Assembly (NCBI GenBank): GCA_903845115.1 | Contig: CAIMWE010000012.1 | Location: forward strand, 1-51,928 | Source of the DNA: an uncultured Acidobacteriota bacterium | Lineage (GTDB): Bacteria; Acidobacteriota; Thermoanaerobaculia; UBA5066 | DNA length: 51,928 bases | Reading direction: 5' to 3' | Shown: positions 51,276-51,928 of the stretch, one piece after another | Layout of the letters: every line of letters starts with the position of its first letter | How positions within the stretch are numbered: position 1 is the first letter of the stretch | Translations under genes and position numbers: made by a program | The notes under the pieces: model-generated | What the model was told of the DNA's origin: nothing | Databases searched by the model: none | Seen by the model: only the letters and a program-made list of their open reading frames with translations

Positions 51276-51791
51276 GTGCGATCCCCGATCACTCCCCTCG
51301 ACATCCGTAAGCGAGTCTTCGCCAAGCGTTTCCGCGGCTACGACACGGCCGAGGTCGCGCAGTTCCTCGAAGGGATGGGCGAGGACATCGAGGAGCTGTA
51401 CCGCCGGCTCGACGAGCTCGAGCGCGAGAACGACCGCCTGAAGGGCGAGAACGCCAGGTTCCGGGAGGCCGAGACGACGCTCAAGGAGACTCTCCTCCTG
51501 GCCCAGCGCTCCGCGGACGGCCTCCGTTCCTCGAGCGAGCGGGAGGCCGAGCACCGGATCGCCGAGGCGGAACGACAGGGCGAGCGGCTCATGAACCAGG
51601 CGATGGAGCGGGCGGCGGAGACCGAGAAGAAGATCCGGGAGCTCCGGGTCGAGCGGAAGAATTTCCACCTGAAGCTCCAGGCGATGCTGGACATGTTCCA
51701 GCAGGTCCTCAACTTCGACAAGGAGGAGGAGGAGCTCGACGGCTCCGTCCACGTCCTCCGGGCGAAGCGCCGCGAGGAGGAGTCGGCCTGA
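51276..51791 (+). CDS. DivIVA-domain protein
   Basis: A 171-residue coiled-coil protein. The N-terminal DivIVA membrane-curvature motif is clear (ITPLDIRKRVFAKRFRGYDTAEVAQFLEGM, shown in part as ITPLDIRKRVFAKRFRGYD), followed by a long coiled coil (ELYRRLDELERENDRLKGEN; MNQAMERAAETEKKIREL). DivIVA proteins sit at poles and division sites and recruit cell-wall or division factors. GTG start immediately after a TAGAAT -10 box. Partner proteins are not visible in the window. Confidence 0.9.
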   Translation: MRSPITPLDIRKRVFAKRFRGYDTAEVAQFLEGMGEDIEELYRRLDELERENDRLKGENARFREAETTLKETLLLAQRSADGLRSSSEREAEHRIAEAERQGERLMNQAMERAAETEKKIRELRVERKNFHLKLQAMLDMFQQVLNFDKEEEELDGSVHVLRAKRREEESA

Positions 51792-51824
51792 GAGGCTGTG
51801 AAGAAATCTCGAAGGGGTCGCGCG

Positions 51825-51920
51825 GGCCGGGCTTGGGAGGCAAAGCCCAGGCGCGAGGAGCGGATCGATGCGGGGCATCGAACGCGACGAGTAACGCCGG
51901 CTTTGCCCCCAACCCCGGCC
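51825..51920. repeat. Palindromic repeat element with imperfect 22-23-bp ends
   Basis: GGCCGGGCTTGGGAGGCAAAGCC minus its last bases (51825-51847) is mirrored by 51899-51920 as an imperfect inverted repeat. Between them a central TCGATGC-GGG-GCATCGA stem-loop lies near 51865-51885. The whole region can fold into a long hairpin. It lies after the divIVA-like gene, close to the window edge, and looks like a REP/MITE-type repeat. Confidence 0.6.
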
Positions 51921-51928
51921 CGCCCGAA

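Noticed and set aside
1-51928. CRISPR array
   Set aside because: No set of regularly spaced direct repeats of 24-37 bp was seen.

Overview
This is a high-GC bacterial chromosome segment with dense, mostly well-preserved genes. Gene content points to a Gram-negative, B12-using bacterium with an oxidative metabolism: a periplasmic Slt-type transglycosylase, an OmpA peptidoglycan-binding domain, a class II ribonucleotide reductase, an alpha-beta fused 2-oxoacid dehydrogenase E1 and an FAD L-2-hydroxyglutarate oxidase. I favour Acidobacteriota (Thermoanaerobaculia-like) or a neighbouring phylum. That is an inference from gene style, not proven.

Layout. Bases 1-3120 are a decayed mobile element: shuffled, frameshifted ParB/phage-like fragments with short direct repeats, an AT-rich stretch with two inverted repeats, a small ribbon-helix-helix-like protein and a tyrosine integrase. 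Bases 3139-13261 carry a degenerate alkaline-phosphatase-fold membrane protein, a GT39-like glycosyltransferase, an alpha/beta hydrolase, a fused E1, an NtrC-type regulator, a fatty acid desaturase and an FAD amine-oxidase-like protein.

Bases 13312-20782 hold the most interesting locus, a seven-gene co-directional cluster: a coiled-coil protein, a PspA/IM30 (ESCRT-III superfamily) protein, a membrane-anchored ABC substrate-binding protein fused to an OmpA domain, an ABC permease, an ABC ATPase, a membrane coiled-coil protein and a Vps4/FtsH-like AAA+ ATPase. It looks like an uncharacterised envelope system coupling ABC transport or sensing, peptidoglycan contact and PspA-like membrane remodelling.

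Bases 20954-30827 are housekeeping and accessory genes: LhgO, DPPR-synthase-like prenyltransferase, AmrS radical SAM, DUF4442 hotdog protein, a nitronate monooxygenase remnant, a TetR regulator, a sodium/solute symporter, DUF2203, a degenerate histidine kinase, SufT, an MFS exporter and an A-type Fe-S carrier. Bases 30951-33930 hold nrdJ with tandem NrdR-like boxes and a good sigma70 promoter. Bases 34010-38154 hold a Cys-rich protein, a holin-like membrane protein, a possible attenuator, an unusual prephenate-dehydratase-like/DAHP synthase/chorismate mutase fusion, YjbQ and a Fur regulator with its own operator. Bases 38102-42031 carry slt and a GAF-like protein.

Bases 42122-48405 form a macromolecular-synthesis operon, rpsU-mutS2-dnaG-rpoD, with mutS2 inserted. 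It has a near-consensus promoter, a terminator-like hairpin just after rpsU and a heat-shock-like promoter inside dnaG, paralleling E. coli. A CAU-anticodon tRNA, a strong terminator, a zinc-ribbon/RNase H/YggS operon, an inactive rhomboid-like protein and a DivIVA-like protein follow. The window ends in a palindromic repeat. Several genes have a TANNNT-like -10 box 6-7 nt before the start codon, suggesting leaderless mRNAs.
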